A stretch of 64,000 nucleotides of DNA, from NCBI GenBank assembly GCA_024291935.2, contig CM044308.1, positions 117,082,501-117,146,500 on the forward strand, in the 5' to 3' direction. The notes below the pieces were generated by a model, which made no database searches, had not been told where the DNA came from, and was given only the letters and a program-made list of their open reading frames with translations. Position numbers and translations under genes: made by a program. This DNA is from Okapia johnstoni. Lineage: Eukaryota; Chordata; Mammalia; Artiodactyla; Giraffidae. Shown one piece after another: positions 41,946 to 53,310 of this stretch (positions are counted from its first letter, which is position 1; each line of letters opens with the position of its first letter).

Positions 41946-42559
41946 AGAGCTAGATTAGACACATAGGGCTCTGTGGGGTAGTTCTAAGCTCCTGAAGCAC
42001 TGGTATGGAAAGTTCCTGTGGTTAATTACACCCTAGGCAGCTGCTCCCCAGGGTCCCCCTGAGAGGCAGTTGCATCCATCTTTGAACATCTTTGAACATA
42101 AGAGCACAGTCAGTCCTCTAGAACCCGACATACCCATCATAAAAACCACTGTGCTTTGCAAGGTCACACAATAAAAACTGCAGTGCTTATGGGAAAAAAT
42201 GGGGTTAAGAGCACAATACTCAAAAACTTCGTCAGTGACACCTTTTAAAAAAGATAAGAGTCTAATAAAAAAAAAACATTAGCAGTTTTACACCTGTTAA
42301 ATGCTTAGGAAATATATAAACACTGTACAACAATAAATATGGGGCTTTACCTTGAGAAAGTTCTGAAGTTTGCCTATTGAAGTGGGTGTCGGAAGCGGCG
42401 AAGCTGGTGAATTATTGAGGTGGTGGGCAGAGACTTATCTGAAATCGGAAGGAAAGTTGTAACTTCAAATGATGTGGACAGATGTGGCTATGGCACATGC
42501 AGTGAACTGACGTGTTTGAAGGGTGTGAGAATGTGTGTGTGTCTGTGTGCACGCATTTA

Positions 42560-42760
42560 GTGTATCCTATGTGAATGGATAAACAAGGTCCTACTGTTTA
42601 GCACAAGGAACTCTATTCAATATCCTGGGATAACCCAGAATGGAAAATAATATAGAAAAGAATATATATATGTATATAATTAATCACTGCTGTACAGCGG
42701 AAATTAACAGAACATTGTAAATCAATGATACTTCAATTTTTTTAAAAAAAGCTTTTAAAA
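42560..42760 (+). repeat. Ruminant L1 3' tail, sense orientation
   Basis: 'ggataaacaaggtcctactg' and 'acattgtaaatcaatgatac' plus 'ttcaattttttt' mark an L1 3' end. Confidence 0.75.
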
Positions 42761-42870
42761 AGACTGTAGGGTTTTTCTATTGTGCCATTCAGCTGGGTGC
42801 AGATTTCTGAAACTGATGTTATACTCAAGTTATTCCCTAATATATCAATAGAATTGAAGCCCATCCTTGT

Positions 42871-43081
42871 GTGTGTGTTAGTTGCTCAGTCGTGTCCGAC
42901 TCTTTGCTACGCCATGGACTGTAGCCCGCCACCAGGTTCCTCTGTCCATGGAATTCTCCAGGCAAGAATACTGGAGTGGGTTGCCATTCCCTTCTCCAGG
43001 GGATCTTCCCAACCCAGAGATTGAACCTGGGTCTCCTGCATTGTAGGCAGATTCTTTACCACCTGAGCCACCAGGAAAGCC
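42871..43081 (-). repeat. BOV-tA SINE
   Basis: Full-length reverse copy from 'gtgtgtgttagttgctcagt' to 'gccaccaggaaagcct'. Confidence 0.95.
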
Positions 43082-43094
43082 TAGAGTCAATCCA

Positions 43095-43217
43095 TACTTT
43101 TGTTTAATTTGGCCTTGCCACAGAGCTTGTGAGATCTTAGTTCCCCAATCAAGGATTGAACCCACACCCTGGATAGTGAAAGCTCAGCGTCCTAACTACT
43201 GCTGCCAGGGAATTCCC
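43095..43217 (-). repeat. CHR-type SINE
   Basis: Reverse copy with 'gatcttagttccccaatcaa' and 'gccagggaattcccg', directly after the BOV-tA. Confidence 0.8.
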
Positions 43218-43329
43218 GCAACCCACACTTTTAGTACCAATATTAGCACAGCACTGACTGTATTTTGTCCTTCTGCCAGAAGGGATGCTCCCATGTTCTG
43301 AGGCTAGGATGCTCAAAGCACCTGAGGGC

Positions 43330-43690
43330 TTATTCTCTCATTCAGTGAATATTCATACATCAGCTGCTCTGCTAGGCTCTGAGGATGCACGAATGAGTAA
43401 AAATCATCTCTTCCTTTAAGAGAGAGAGAGAGAAGGAAACATATCATCCAAGCATTTCTGTGCAGGTGACCAGCCTCTGCTGTCAGAGTCACTACTGCAT
43501 GTAGAATACAAAGGACAGAACAGATAACTACTAGGATGAATCAAGGAGAGCTTCACAGAAGAGGTGACATTTAGCCTGCTTAAAGGATGGGACATGGAGA
43601 AGAAGGGAAGAGCGTTCTAGACACAGGGAACAGCATAAGCAAAGGCACAGAGGCAGGAGATGGCAGGGTTCTGATATGACTGTCTGGGAT
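43330..43690 (+). repeat. L2 LINE 3'-end relic
   Basis: 'cattcagtgaatattcatac', 'agcttcacagaagaggtga', 'catttagcctgcttaaagg' and 'agcaaaggcacagaggcagg' are classical L2 tail text. Confidence 0.75.
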
Positions 43691-44529
43691 GTGGTGACAG
43701 ATGATACAAATAAGGCAGAATGGAGTTGTAATGGCCCAATTCTGCCAGTCTCAGGTGTTGGGGCTTTTCCAGAAGGGAGTAAGTGTCCAAACAGGGCAGT
43801 GAGATGGTGCAGTTTTGTTCTAGAAAGAAATCCTGACGTGCAGCAATGTGAAGAGTGCCCTGGAAATGGGCGTGGGTGCAGGAATGCAGGGCATGGAGAG
43901 GCTGGCTCCTGGAACCATAAGCTTACAGCCACACTGGATAGAAACCAAGCGATTTGTCTCTGTCCCACATCCTGTTGGCAATTCAGAAACAGCATCATCT
44001 CCATGATGCTGAGGAGCGGGAATAGGCAAGAGTAGACACCTCCTCACCAAGGCCTCAGGGATGTCTCTAGATACCAGCTTTTTGCTGCTGGACACACTTG
44101 CTGTGGTTCTAAGGGCCAGTGATGGGGATGCGGACAATTAACTGAATTGAAACCAGGAAATGAGTGGAAAATACATGGCCATTTTCTGGCCTTCTCATTG
44201 CTCATGTGGGAGCTCTGTGGCTATCTGCCTGGCACCTTTAGCCAGTCACTGTTAAACCAGAGCGTCATATGTTCATTTTCAGAGAAGGGAAGATGCCATT
44301 CCACTTCTTAACTTCTTACAGGCTTCCTGCCATGGTGCCTGGCACAGGATAGGTGCTCAGTGAAGTTCTGAGTTCTATAAACTCAATCTTCCTAAAAATG
44401 TCTTTTAGACAAAGACCATCCTCCCATAGGAGGAGCCGATGTGTCTCCAGTAACTGTTATATGCCAAACATGATCTGGGTAATTTCACACCCGTTAACAC
44501 ATCCAGTCTTTTCCCCAGTGACTGAAGAG

Positions 44530-44665
44530 ATGGAAAGTGTTAACAATAAAGAAACTGAAGATCAGGAAGGTTAAGTAATTCCCTCAATGTCACACAGCTA
44601 TTATGTGGTAGAATCAGGATTTAAACCCCAGTCACCTGGCACCAGAGCCTATTCTACTTTGGTTC
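44530..44665 (-). repeat. MIR relic
   Basis: 'aagaaactgaagatcaggaa', 'ttaagtaattccctcaatg', 'tcacacagctattatgtgg'. Confidence 0.7.
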
Positions 44666-44987
44666 TCCTTTCGAGCCCTCTTCTGAGTTTGTGAAATACA
44701 CAACAACCTGACCTCTCCATCCTCTAAGAAGCACACATGGCTGGTCTTGCCGGGGGCTGAGACCTTGTGATATACCCTTCACCTCGGCATCCCCTTTTAA
44801 GGCGGCTGGCTCATTTCAGCCTCCCTCTCAGGAGCCTGATTGCCAAATTCCTGGTGAGAGAACCATCAGCAGGAAAGGTTACAGGTGCCCCTGGAGCAGG
44901 TTGTTGCAATATTTGATTATCCATTTGGCTGTTACAGAAGAATTCTTAACTGTAATTGATGGTTGTTGCTGTAATAGTATATTGCCT

Positions 44988-45050
44988 GTATTTCTACCTC
45001 TAGTAATGGGCTTTATGTGTTAGATTTTAATACCTTTGAGCCTGGGCAAA
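44988..45050 (+). repeat. 63-bp direct repeat, copy 1
   Basis: Starts gtatttctacctctagtaat and ends in gagcctgggcaaatg. Copy 2 is at 45413-45475 with five mismatches. The pair flanks two reverse SINEs. Confidence 0.9.
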
Positions 45051-45054
45051 TGCA

Positions 45055-45256
45055 CATGCGTGCAGATGCTTCAGTCATGTCCAACTCTTTACAACCCTAT
45101 GGACTGTAGCCCATCATGCTCTCCCTGTCTATGGGATTCTCCAGGCAAGAATACTGGTGGGTTGCCACACCTTCCTCCAGAGGATCTTGCTGACCCAGGG
45201 ATCTAACCCAGGTCTCTTATGTTTCCTGTGTTGGCAGGTGGGTTCTTTACCACTGT
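45055..45256 (-). repeat. BOV-tA SINE
   Basis: Reverse copy ending 'ggtgggttctttaccactg'; the tRNA-like head is cut short where the next SINE begins. Confidence 0.9.
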
Positions 45257-45412
45257 GCTGTGCTTAGTAACTCAGTCATGTCTGACGCTTTGCGACCCCA
45301 TAGACTGCAGCCTGCCAGGGTCCTCTGTCCATGGGATTCTCCAGGCAAGAATACTGGAGTGAGTTGCCATGCCCTCCTCTGGGGTCTACCACTAGCGCCA
45401 CTAGTGGCAGAG
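45257..45412 (-). repeat. BOV-tA SINE, partial
   Basis: Second reverse copy immediately after the first: 'ctgtgcttagtaactcagtc', then only 'ctctggggtctaccactag' of the head region. Confidence 0.85.
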
Positions 45413-45475
45413 GTATTTCTACCTCTAGTAATGGGCTTTATGTGCTACATTTTAATATCCTTGAGCCTGGACAAG
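45413..45475 (+). repeat. 63-bp direct repeat, copy 2
   Basis: Partner of 44988-45050, 425 bp downstream. Far too long for a SINE target-site duplication. Confidence 0.9.
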
Positions 45476-45616
45476 TGTGCAAGTCTTTTTAAAATAAACA
45501 TGGTTTCCTTGCACAGAACTGATCTGTTTTGAGAGATCATAAATGCCCTTAAAGTGGTCTTTGTAGGTGTGAAACAAATGGTGAGACTTTGAATTGGTCC
45601 CTCTTAGCAGTGCTTT

Positions 45617-45893
45617 CGGAGAAGGCAATGGCACCCCACTCCAGTACTCGTGCCTGGAAAATCCCATGGATGGAGGAGCCTGGTAGGCTGCAGTCCATGG
45701 GGTCGCTAAGAGTCGGACACGGCTGAGTGACTTCACTTTCACTTTTCACTTTCATGCATTGGAGAAGGAAATGGCAACCCGCTCCAGTGTTCTTGCCTGG
45801 AGAATCCCAGGGACGGCGGAGCCTGCTGGGCTGCCATCTATGGGGTCACACAGAGTCGGACACGACTGAGGTGACTTAGCAGCAGCAGCACCA
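45617..45893 (+). repeat. Bov-A2 SINE (dimeric)
   Basis: Two Bov-A units in tandem: 'gagaaggcaatggcacccca' to 'cacggctgagtgacttcac', then 'gagaaggaaatggcaacccg' to 'cacgactgaggtgacttagc' followed by an AGC run. There is no tRNA-like head, as expected for Bov-A2. Confidence 0.92.
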
Positions 45894-45894
45894 A

Positions 45895-46110
45895 TGGGTT
45901 TCCTGGTGGTTCAGATGGTAAAAAATCTGCCTGCAATGCAGAAGACCCAGGTTCAATCCTTAGGTCAGCAAGATCCCCTGGAGAAGGAAATGGTAACTCA
46001 CTCCAGTACTCTTGCCTGGAGAATCCCATGGACAGAGAAGCCTGGTGGCGGGCTACAGTCCATGGGTCGCAAAGAGTCGGACGCAACCGAGCGACTAACA
46101 CTTTCACTCT
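45895..46110 (+). repeat. BOV-tA SINE
   Basis: Full-length forward copy directly after the Bov-A2 element, ending 'cgagcgactaacactttcac'. Confidence 0.95.
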
Positions 46111-46623
46111 TAGTATATAGTATTGAAATGTCTACTTAAATTATCAGATTATGTTCATGCTCTGATTTCATATACTTGTATCTATCAATAAACATTGTGA
46201 TACTTGAAAAAAAATCACCTGCTTCCCACCCCACTTTGCAGTGATAAAAGCCCCCCCCCCACCAAAGCAGGCAGTCCTCTGACTGAGAGCTGAGCAGGGC
46301 TGGAGCTCATCCAATACACTGATGGCAGAGCTGAGCTCAAAACAGAGATCCCCTAGTCCCCAACCAGACACCGTCTCTTAACCAGAGGTCCTTAAAGGAG
46401 GATGCGGAGGTCTAGGCCCATCTGCCTTTGGAGAGAGCATCTCCCTGTTATATTTCTCCCATAATGAAGTTCTGCTAGGGGAGAAAGCAAGGTCTACAAG
46501 AAAACAAGTTCTGCAAAGCACCACAGTCTTGAGCTATGCCGCCCAGATTCTAACAAATGGTTCTCGCCTCCCTCCTGCCAGGCTCCCACGTAAAGCAGGC
46601 TTTTGTTTCCTGTGGATACCTTT

Positions 46624-46650
46624 GGTTAATTATTTTTAAATAAATAATTA
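46624..46650. promoter_or_regulatory. AT-rich HNF1/FOX-like site
   Basis: GGTTAATTATTTTTAAATAA starts with an intact HNF1 half-site GTTAAT, and the second half is degenerate. AAATAAATAATTA overlaps forkhead and homeodomain cores. It lies in a repeat-free block. Confidence 0.3.
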
Positions 46651-47224
46651 TGTAGCCTGGGGGTAGGGGAGAAGTCTCCCTGCGACCCATATTTGATCGT
46701 CCGAGGACTTGCTCTCTTCCTTCAGCCAAATTAAATAGGGGAAAGCGAGCGTCTGTTTGACTTGAGACCAAATCGATGATGGGGACAAGCTGGGAGGTGA
46801 AAACACACCTGACTCCCAGCGTTATCACTACACTCTCAGGAGCAGAGCATCTTGGGGAGGTAAATAGCTGGTCAGGGAGTCAGAGGAAGTGGGAGAAAAG
46901 CAGGGTGAAGTCCATTTTCTCTGAAAGGAAAGAACAAGAGGGCAGGGGCCAGGTCTCCCTCCCAAGTTGCTTCCAGGGCGAAGCATCAGTGGTTGCAGCA
47001 GAGTTGGGTTCTTCGGGAATGATGCTCCATGGGAAGGTAATTCCATTCAGGACTTAGAATCTACCCTCCATTGTCCAGGATTCTGGAGTCTTAGGACAAA
47101 TATCTTGCAGTCCACCCCTACACCAGCTCCCTCCCTGCAGGATCCCAGGCCGACCCGTGGGTGCTATTTATTTGGCATTCTACGAGGAGTTTCCTAGATG
47201 TTTCTGATCCAGATTAGCCATATT

Positions 47225-47365
47225 AAGGAAGCGATCTCTTCATTTTACGAGAGGAAACTGAACCTAGGAGAGAGAAGTGATTTCCCCAAGATCACACATC
47301 TGTTAAGAGCAAAGTCAGGATTGAAATCCAAGTTTGTCCCACTCCAGAGCACACAATCTTCCCAT
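47225..47365 (-). repeat. MIR relic
   Basis: 'tacgagaggaaactgaacct', 'gaagtgatttccccaagatc', 'cacacatctgttaagagc'. Confidence 0.7.
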
Positions 47366-48807
47366 TAGCCCTCCTGGTTAGAAAACCCTTCCTTTTATTG
47401 ATTTGAAATCTGCCTCCCCGCTTTTCCGGTGGACCCAGCTGCCTTCTGAGCTCACAAAGTTTCAGATCTCTCTTCTCCTAGTAAGCATCCTGCTGGGAAC
47501 CCAGGGGCAGATATGAGTGGAGCAAAAGGACCTAATTTAACCCAGTGGGATGGAGTAGAGGGTAGTGGCGATGAGACCTAGGAACTGCAGATAGGTGCAG
47601 AGGAAGACAGACAAAGCAGGGCAGGCGATGTTGGTTTGGAGACGTGAAGGTCTTCCTTTATTCCTTTGAACTTCATGGCTCCTGTTCCCCCCCAAAATAT
47701 AGTGCCCCAGCCCTATAACTACTGAATTCCAGTGTTGTCCTGCTGCCAACACCACCCCCATCAGCAGCCCCTTGAATCAAAGGAAACAACCAACAGAAGA
47801 AGCCCACAGAACACGCATCAAACCACTTTGTAGTCAACAAGCTGCTCTTGAAGTTTAGACTCCTGTGCTAGCATGTGTTTGTTTTCTCCCCACCCTTCTT
47901 AAGCTCTAGGTCATATCAGCCTTGGGGAACGTCCTTTAAACAATCCAAGGAAAACTGGCTTGTGTCTCCTCTTGGCAAGCTCCGTCTTTGTGAATTACAG
48001 ACTACTAGTTATGGCAGCCCTGCCTGGCTCCCAGGGGGACATTTGTAGCCTCCTTGAGCAGGTGGGGGCTCCCCTGGGGGCAGGAGGCAGGGCAGGGGGT
48101 GAGCGGACCAACAGAACTTGGATGCTTGATGAGGTGATATTTCCTCCTGGGGAAGGAGAAATGAAGAAGTTGGCCCTCCTTGCCAAATGATTCCTTAGGC
48201 ATTTGGTCTCTGTCTCTTGCAGTTGGGAACTGGGTCCCCTAAACCTTTCTGTCAAATCCAAGGCAGAAAATAAGAACACGGTCTTTCTCAGCTTTGAGCT
48301 TAGGGCAGGATGGCACAGCTTCCCCCTCAGCTTTGTCTCCGGCTGTTTCACGGGCACATCAAACAGGGCTTGAACTCTGCACACCGGACCCAGGTTCTCT
48401 TCCCCCTTCAGCTTCCTGCAGTCGCCGAGTCTCTGCCCAGCACTGTCCCTTTCCTGAGCACAGATTCGCACTTTGGTTCCTGAGCAAGAGGGAGAGTCAT
48501 AGCAACGAGGCTGTACACATGCTTGCTTCTCCCCTCCCTTGCAAACCAAACAGCAGTGATCTACTAGGCATTCACTTCCTGCCTATGGGTGCTGCCTGCC
48601 CCACCTCCAGGCACACACGCCTTCCCCTGGGCCCTGGAAATCAGCCAAAGGGGACCCCACTGAAGGGATGTGAGTTCCAGGACCAAAGACTCCTAGCTAC
48701 AGCCCTGGTTCCATCCTGCTCTGCTGGTGTCCCCTCAGTCACTGGGGCTTGGCCAGAATGGTGGTACACAGAATGATGCATTCTGTTGTGGCCCTTACAA
48801 GGGTCAC

Positions 48808-48998
48808 GGCTTCTCTGGTAGCTCAGCTGGTAAAGAATCCGCCTGCAATGCAGGAGCCCTGGGTTTGATCCCTGGGTTGGAAATATCTCCTGGAGAAGGG
48901 AAAAGGCTACCGACTCCAGTATTCTGGCCTGGAGAATTCCATGGACTTCAGTCCATGGGGTCACAAAGAGTTGGACACGACTGAGCCACTTTCATTTT
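48808..48998 (+). repeat. BOV-tA SINE with perfect 10-bp target-site duplication
   Basis: Forward copy with internal deletion near the end. CAAGGGTCAC at 48798-48807 recurs at 48999-49008. Confidence 0.94.
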
Positions 48999-49184
48999 CA
49001 AGGGTCACTGGGCCAGTGCCTCTCTGTAAAACCTGTCAGCTCATACTCTGCAGCCCTACATAGCCAAGCAATGCCAGGGAAACATTTCTAGAAGGCATTT
49101 TGAAGACCAAAAGAAATACTCCAGCTAGGAAGGGAAAGCCCCTAAAACCTAAAAGCACTATGTAGAAGCAACAAGAAATAGAAT

Positions 49185-49540
49185 CCATTCATTTGTTCAT
49201 TCATTCATTTGACATATTTTTCAAGTGGCTGCCAAGAGAAGGGGCTGCCCAGGTGGCTCAGTGGTAAAGAATCTGTCTGCCAATGCAGGAGACACAGGTT
49301 CAATCCTTGGATTGGGAAGGTCCCCTGGAGAAGAAAAGGGCAACCCACTCCAGTATACTTGCTTGGAAAATCCCACAGATAGAGGAGCCCGGCAGGCTAC
49401 AGTCCATGGAGTTGCAAAAGAATCAGACACGACCTAGCAACTAAACAACAACAACCAAGAGAATACAGCAAGGAACAAAACAAAACAGATTAAAAACATG
49501 CTGCCCTCATGGAGCTTCCATTCCAGACTTCAAGCAGAGG
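49185..49540 (+). repeat. L2-like relic split by a BOV-tA
   Basis: 'ttcatttgttcattcattca' before and 'gctgccctcatggagcttcc' after the SINE belong to one old L2 fragment. Confidence 0.55.
49241..49454 (+). repeat. BOV-tA SINE with 9-bp target-site duplication, near exon 5
   Basis: Full-length forward copy. CCAAGAGAA at 49232-49240 recurs at 49455-49463. It ends about 240 bp before exon 5. Confidence 0.95.
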
Positions 49541-49700
49541 CCGAGCAACCTCTGCCCTAGAGAAAGACAGCTGATATGTCTCATAGATAGACAGGGGAAG
49601 GAAGGCAGTGTTTTCGCTCCTTGTCATTTACCCTAGAAAACAAGTGATCCTGGGTTAGGTGGCACTAATATTCCGCTGTTGGGTCTGCCTTGTTTTGCAG

Positions 49701-49861
49701 GAGTGCGCTACAGCCAGCAGGGAAGCAATGAGGTCACTTCCTCCTCAACAATCAGTCACCATGGCAACAGCGCCATGGTGACTAGCCAGTCGGTTTTACA
49801 GCAAGTCTCTCCAGCCAGCCTGGACCCGGGCCACAATCTCCTCTCACCTGATGGTAAAATG
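49701..49861 (+). CDS. HNF1B: HNF1B exon 5 (residues 349-402)
   Basis: A 161-bp exon of the Ser/Thr/Gln-rich transactivation domain: [44 protein letters not shown] and LLSPDGKM. Gly349 is split G|GA across intron 4; the acceptor is 'ccttgttttgcag'. It ends on a complete codon (phase 0) at ATG|GTGAGT. If the donor is not used, the frame adds only VSTPGPL and stops at 49885. Differences from remembered human (Ser for Asn, Val for Ile in the first line) are mild. Confidence 0.96.
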
Positions 49862-50484
49862 GTGAGTACACCTGGGCCATTGTAGCTCTGGAGCTGATAA
49901 GATAAGAGGCAAAACAAACACAACTTCTCACAAGGCCTGCCTGAAACAATGAACCATTGTAGCCCCACAGGGGAAAATGGGGGCCGTCCAGAGTTGGAAC
50001 GGAAAGGTAGAGCCAGTGACCCAGCCTCCGGCGGGTGGAAGAAGTGTTCGGTTTGAACCCAGCCAATAAATCTGACAGAGCCCTGCTCTCATTTTATTGA
50101 TTGAATGCCTCATAAAGGAGCAAGCCGGGTGGAACCCTGTTTGTTTTGGGGCTGCCAGTGACATTTGAGTTGATAAAATGTTCATTCATCCCCACCCCCC
50201 CAACCAACCCAGGGCCTCCAAAGCCAGATTTTTTAACCCAGAGAGCACCTCACTTTGAAACAACCCCCCCCCCTTTCTCTTCAGCGCTCCCCTGATGCTG
50301 CCCAGGAGGGTGAGTGAAGTCAGGATTGAGTGGGTGGCAGAAGGTGGCGAAGCTTCTGGCCCTGGGGTTTTGAAGGACACTGGGCAGCAGTGAAGATCAT
50401 AGCACAAAATGGTGGGTGGGGTGGGGCAGTGCTTTTTGGGGGGGGCGGAGTGGGAAACACCGACTTTGAAGTTTGCAATGACCG

Positions 50485-50665
50485 GGTTCCAATCCCAGCT
50501 CTGGCACTTAATAGCTGTGTAGCCTTAGCCAGGTTCTAAGCTCTTTCTTTCTCGTCTATAAAACGTGGGTAATAACACTAGGGTTGTTGGCGGAACAAAT
50601 ATGATAACATGAGAGGTACTCAGCACTGTGTTTGGGATGGTAAATATTCAATGAATGACAGCATG
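50485..50665 (+). repeat. MIR relic
   Basis: 'gcacttaatagctgtgtagc', 'cttagccaggttctaagctc' and 'atgagaggtactcagcac' follow MIR order. Confidence 0.65.
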
Positions 50666-52544
50666 GTGGTTCTTGGGTGAATATCAGTATTGTTTTCCCC
50701 TCAATGACGTTTTCTCTACCAGTAACCACAGCCCACCCTCAGATGTCAGCTGAGCACCCCGGTGAGGAATAGTCTAGTTGATGCTGAATTTTCAAGGTTC
50801 TAAGCCACAAGCAACGCCAGCACACCCTGGGGAGGGTGGCTTCCGAGACAACACGAGCGTGACGACACTGGGAAGGGTAGGACGTGGAAAACTTGATTCT
50901 TCGGGTCATGCTCTGTGTTTCAGGGGAGGGAGGAGCTGCAGATTCCTGGCTTCCGAGCCCGAGGTGGAGCCCTGCACCCTCAAGGTGTCTGACCCAGAGG
51001 CAGGTGGGAGCCGGGGTGGGGGGCAGGGCAGGGAGCCGATGCCATTTTAGACCTTGACGTGTGCGCCGTGTAGGCAACACAGGAATGGTGAGTCACAGGT
51101 GATTGAGTCCCTAGCTCCCTGGAGGAAAAACAAAGTGTAGTTTCCGAGGGGAGTGCCAACTCTAGTCTGGGGACCTGAGCCGATGGCTTCCTGGTCATGG
51201 GCTCTGCAACAGGAGACAACAGCTGCTCCCGTGGGAGGCATTTTACAGCCCCCTTGCCCACGCTTCATCCCTTAAGCTTCTTCTTTGGCTGCCTCGTGAG
51301 GCCCAAGGATTGCCCAAACTTCCCTGAAGGAGACGCGGGGCCTTGAGGAAGCCTTCATGGCTTCCCGGTGGAGGACATCTGGAGGGAGACCTCTCCTGTT
51401 GCTTGAAGGTCCTTGGTGTTTCCCTGTGAGCCCTGCTTTCCTTCCTCCTGAGAAGCAAACGGCCTCACCCAGGCTGGGGCGCTCCAAAGGCAGCCTCAGG
51501 ACACGCTCTTTCCTTCCTCTTCTGCTCGACAGCGCCCTAATGGGCAGTCTGTTATTGGATTGATGATTGACCAGGACAGCACACCTCAACGTTAGCAAAC
51601 ACCTGGAAGCTTGTTTGCAGCGACCAGCTTTTCACTAGTTTCCAACACCCTGGCTCGTATGTTATGTCACTATCGCTGGATGCCCAAATTCAGGAGTCTG
51701 TTTTTGGTTAATATGTAACGAGCCCATCACAGATCTTGGTCCACCAAAGACAGAAGTGGAGAGTATGGTTAAAAATAACGCCCGCAAGGGAACAAGTGTG
51801 CCCACGTCTTGGGCTGTGTTGTTTATCAGCCGAAGGATGGACGTTGCCTAATTTCAGTTTCCTCATCTGGAAAATGGGGGATAACAATGTCTGCGTCATG
51901 GGGGTGGTGCGAGGATTGCCTGTAATTCTGCTGTTTTGGGGGTGAGCGCCAGCCAGGGAATGACAGTCTCTGTGTGCTGACTTCAAGTAGAATGTGCATT
52001 TGAAATCATCCCCCAGGGATTGCTTTTGGAAACAAGGGTGACCCATTTGAGCTTTCTTTTGCACTCCAGGGACCCCACCCCATTCCCGAGTGGCACACGT
52101 TCACAAAGAGCTGGCCAGCTTTCAGGTTCCAGTCTGTGCATGTTGAACCTTGTGTTTTAGAAAAGCACATGCCGAATACTCTCACGGCATCAAAGCAACA
52201 GACCCCCATGGTGAAAAGCTCAGCCCTAGAGGCAGATCATCCGCTCTTCATGGCCACTCTACCACTTGAGCACATTTCTTAATTTCTCCAAACTTCCATT
52301 CCCTTGTCTGCAAAGGAGGGGTAACAGTATCAATCTCGTAGGCAGTAGGCATGTGAAGCACATAGCAAAGGACTGCAGAAGGCAACGCTGAGACCATCCA
52401 AACTCTCCAGATTACCCTGTGAGGATGGTGACTGTTACTCTTGGCAGCTCCCTGTCTTCCATCTGTCCTGGAGGCAAAGAGGCGATGGTTGTGTTTTATT
52501 CATTTTTTAAATTTTTTTTTCTTTTGATGTGAATCATTTTTAAA

Positions 52545-52692
52545 GTCTTTATTGAATTTGTTACCTTATCATTTTTTTTTTTTTTTTTTGCCTCAAGACA
52601 TGTGGGATCTTAGTTCCCTGACCAGGGATGGAACCTGCAACCCCTGCATTGGAAGGTTTAGTCTTAACCACTGGACCACCAAGGAAGTCCCA
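52545..52692 (-). repeat. CHR-type SINE
   Basis: Reverse copy with an 18-base T run, 'cagggatggaacctgcaacc' and 'ggaccaccaaggaagtccc'. Confidence 0.9.
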
Positions 52693-52867
52693 ATGGTTGC
52701 ATTTTAGAGTAGGAAGGAGCTTGACCAAGGTGACCCCCCCCAAAAAATAGGAAGGAGATAGGATTTGGGGTCGAGCAAAACTGGGTTTGAGTTTTGGCTT
52801 CCTTGCTTACTAGTCAGGTGACATAGAGCTACTCTCTCGACTCTTCTGAGGCTCAGTTTACTTAATC

Positions 52868-53080
52868 TGTGGCAGTGGTTCAGTTGCTCAGTCGTGTCCA
52901 ACTCTTGCCACACCATGGACCGTAGCCTGCCAGGCTCCTCTGTCCACGGGATTCTCCAGGCAAGAATACTGGAGTGGGTTGCCATGTCCCTTCTCAGGGC
53001 ATCTTCCCAATGCAGGGATTGAACCCTGGTCTCCTGCATTGCAGGCAGATTCTTTACAGACTGAGCCACACGGGAAGCCT
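52868..53080 (-). repeat. BOV-tA SINE
   Basis: Full-length reverse copy ending 'tgagccacacgggaagcc'. Confidence 0.94.
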
Positions 53081-53194
53081 TTCTTAATCTATAAAACAGG
53101 GCAATAATCATAATGCCTTCCTACATGTGTCCTTATCTATTGAGGACGATCAGTGAAAGCACTTCAGAAACATTAAAGCTGGGGGCGGGGCAGA

Positions 53195-53310
53195 GAGGCT
53201 CAAAAAGGAGGGGCTATATGAGTACTTATAGCTGAATCACATTGTTGTACAGCAGAAACCAACACAACATAGCAAAGCAATTATCCTCCAACTGAAAACA
53301 AAATTCTGCT
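53195..53310 (+). repeat. Ruminant L1 3' tail, sense orientation
   Basis: 'gctgaatcacattgttgtac', 'agcagaaaccaacacaacat', 'caattatcctccaactgaaa'. Confidence 0.75.
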
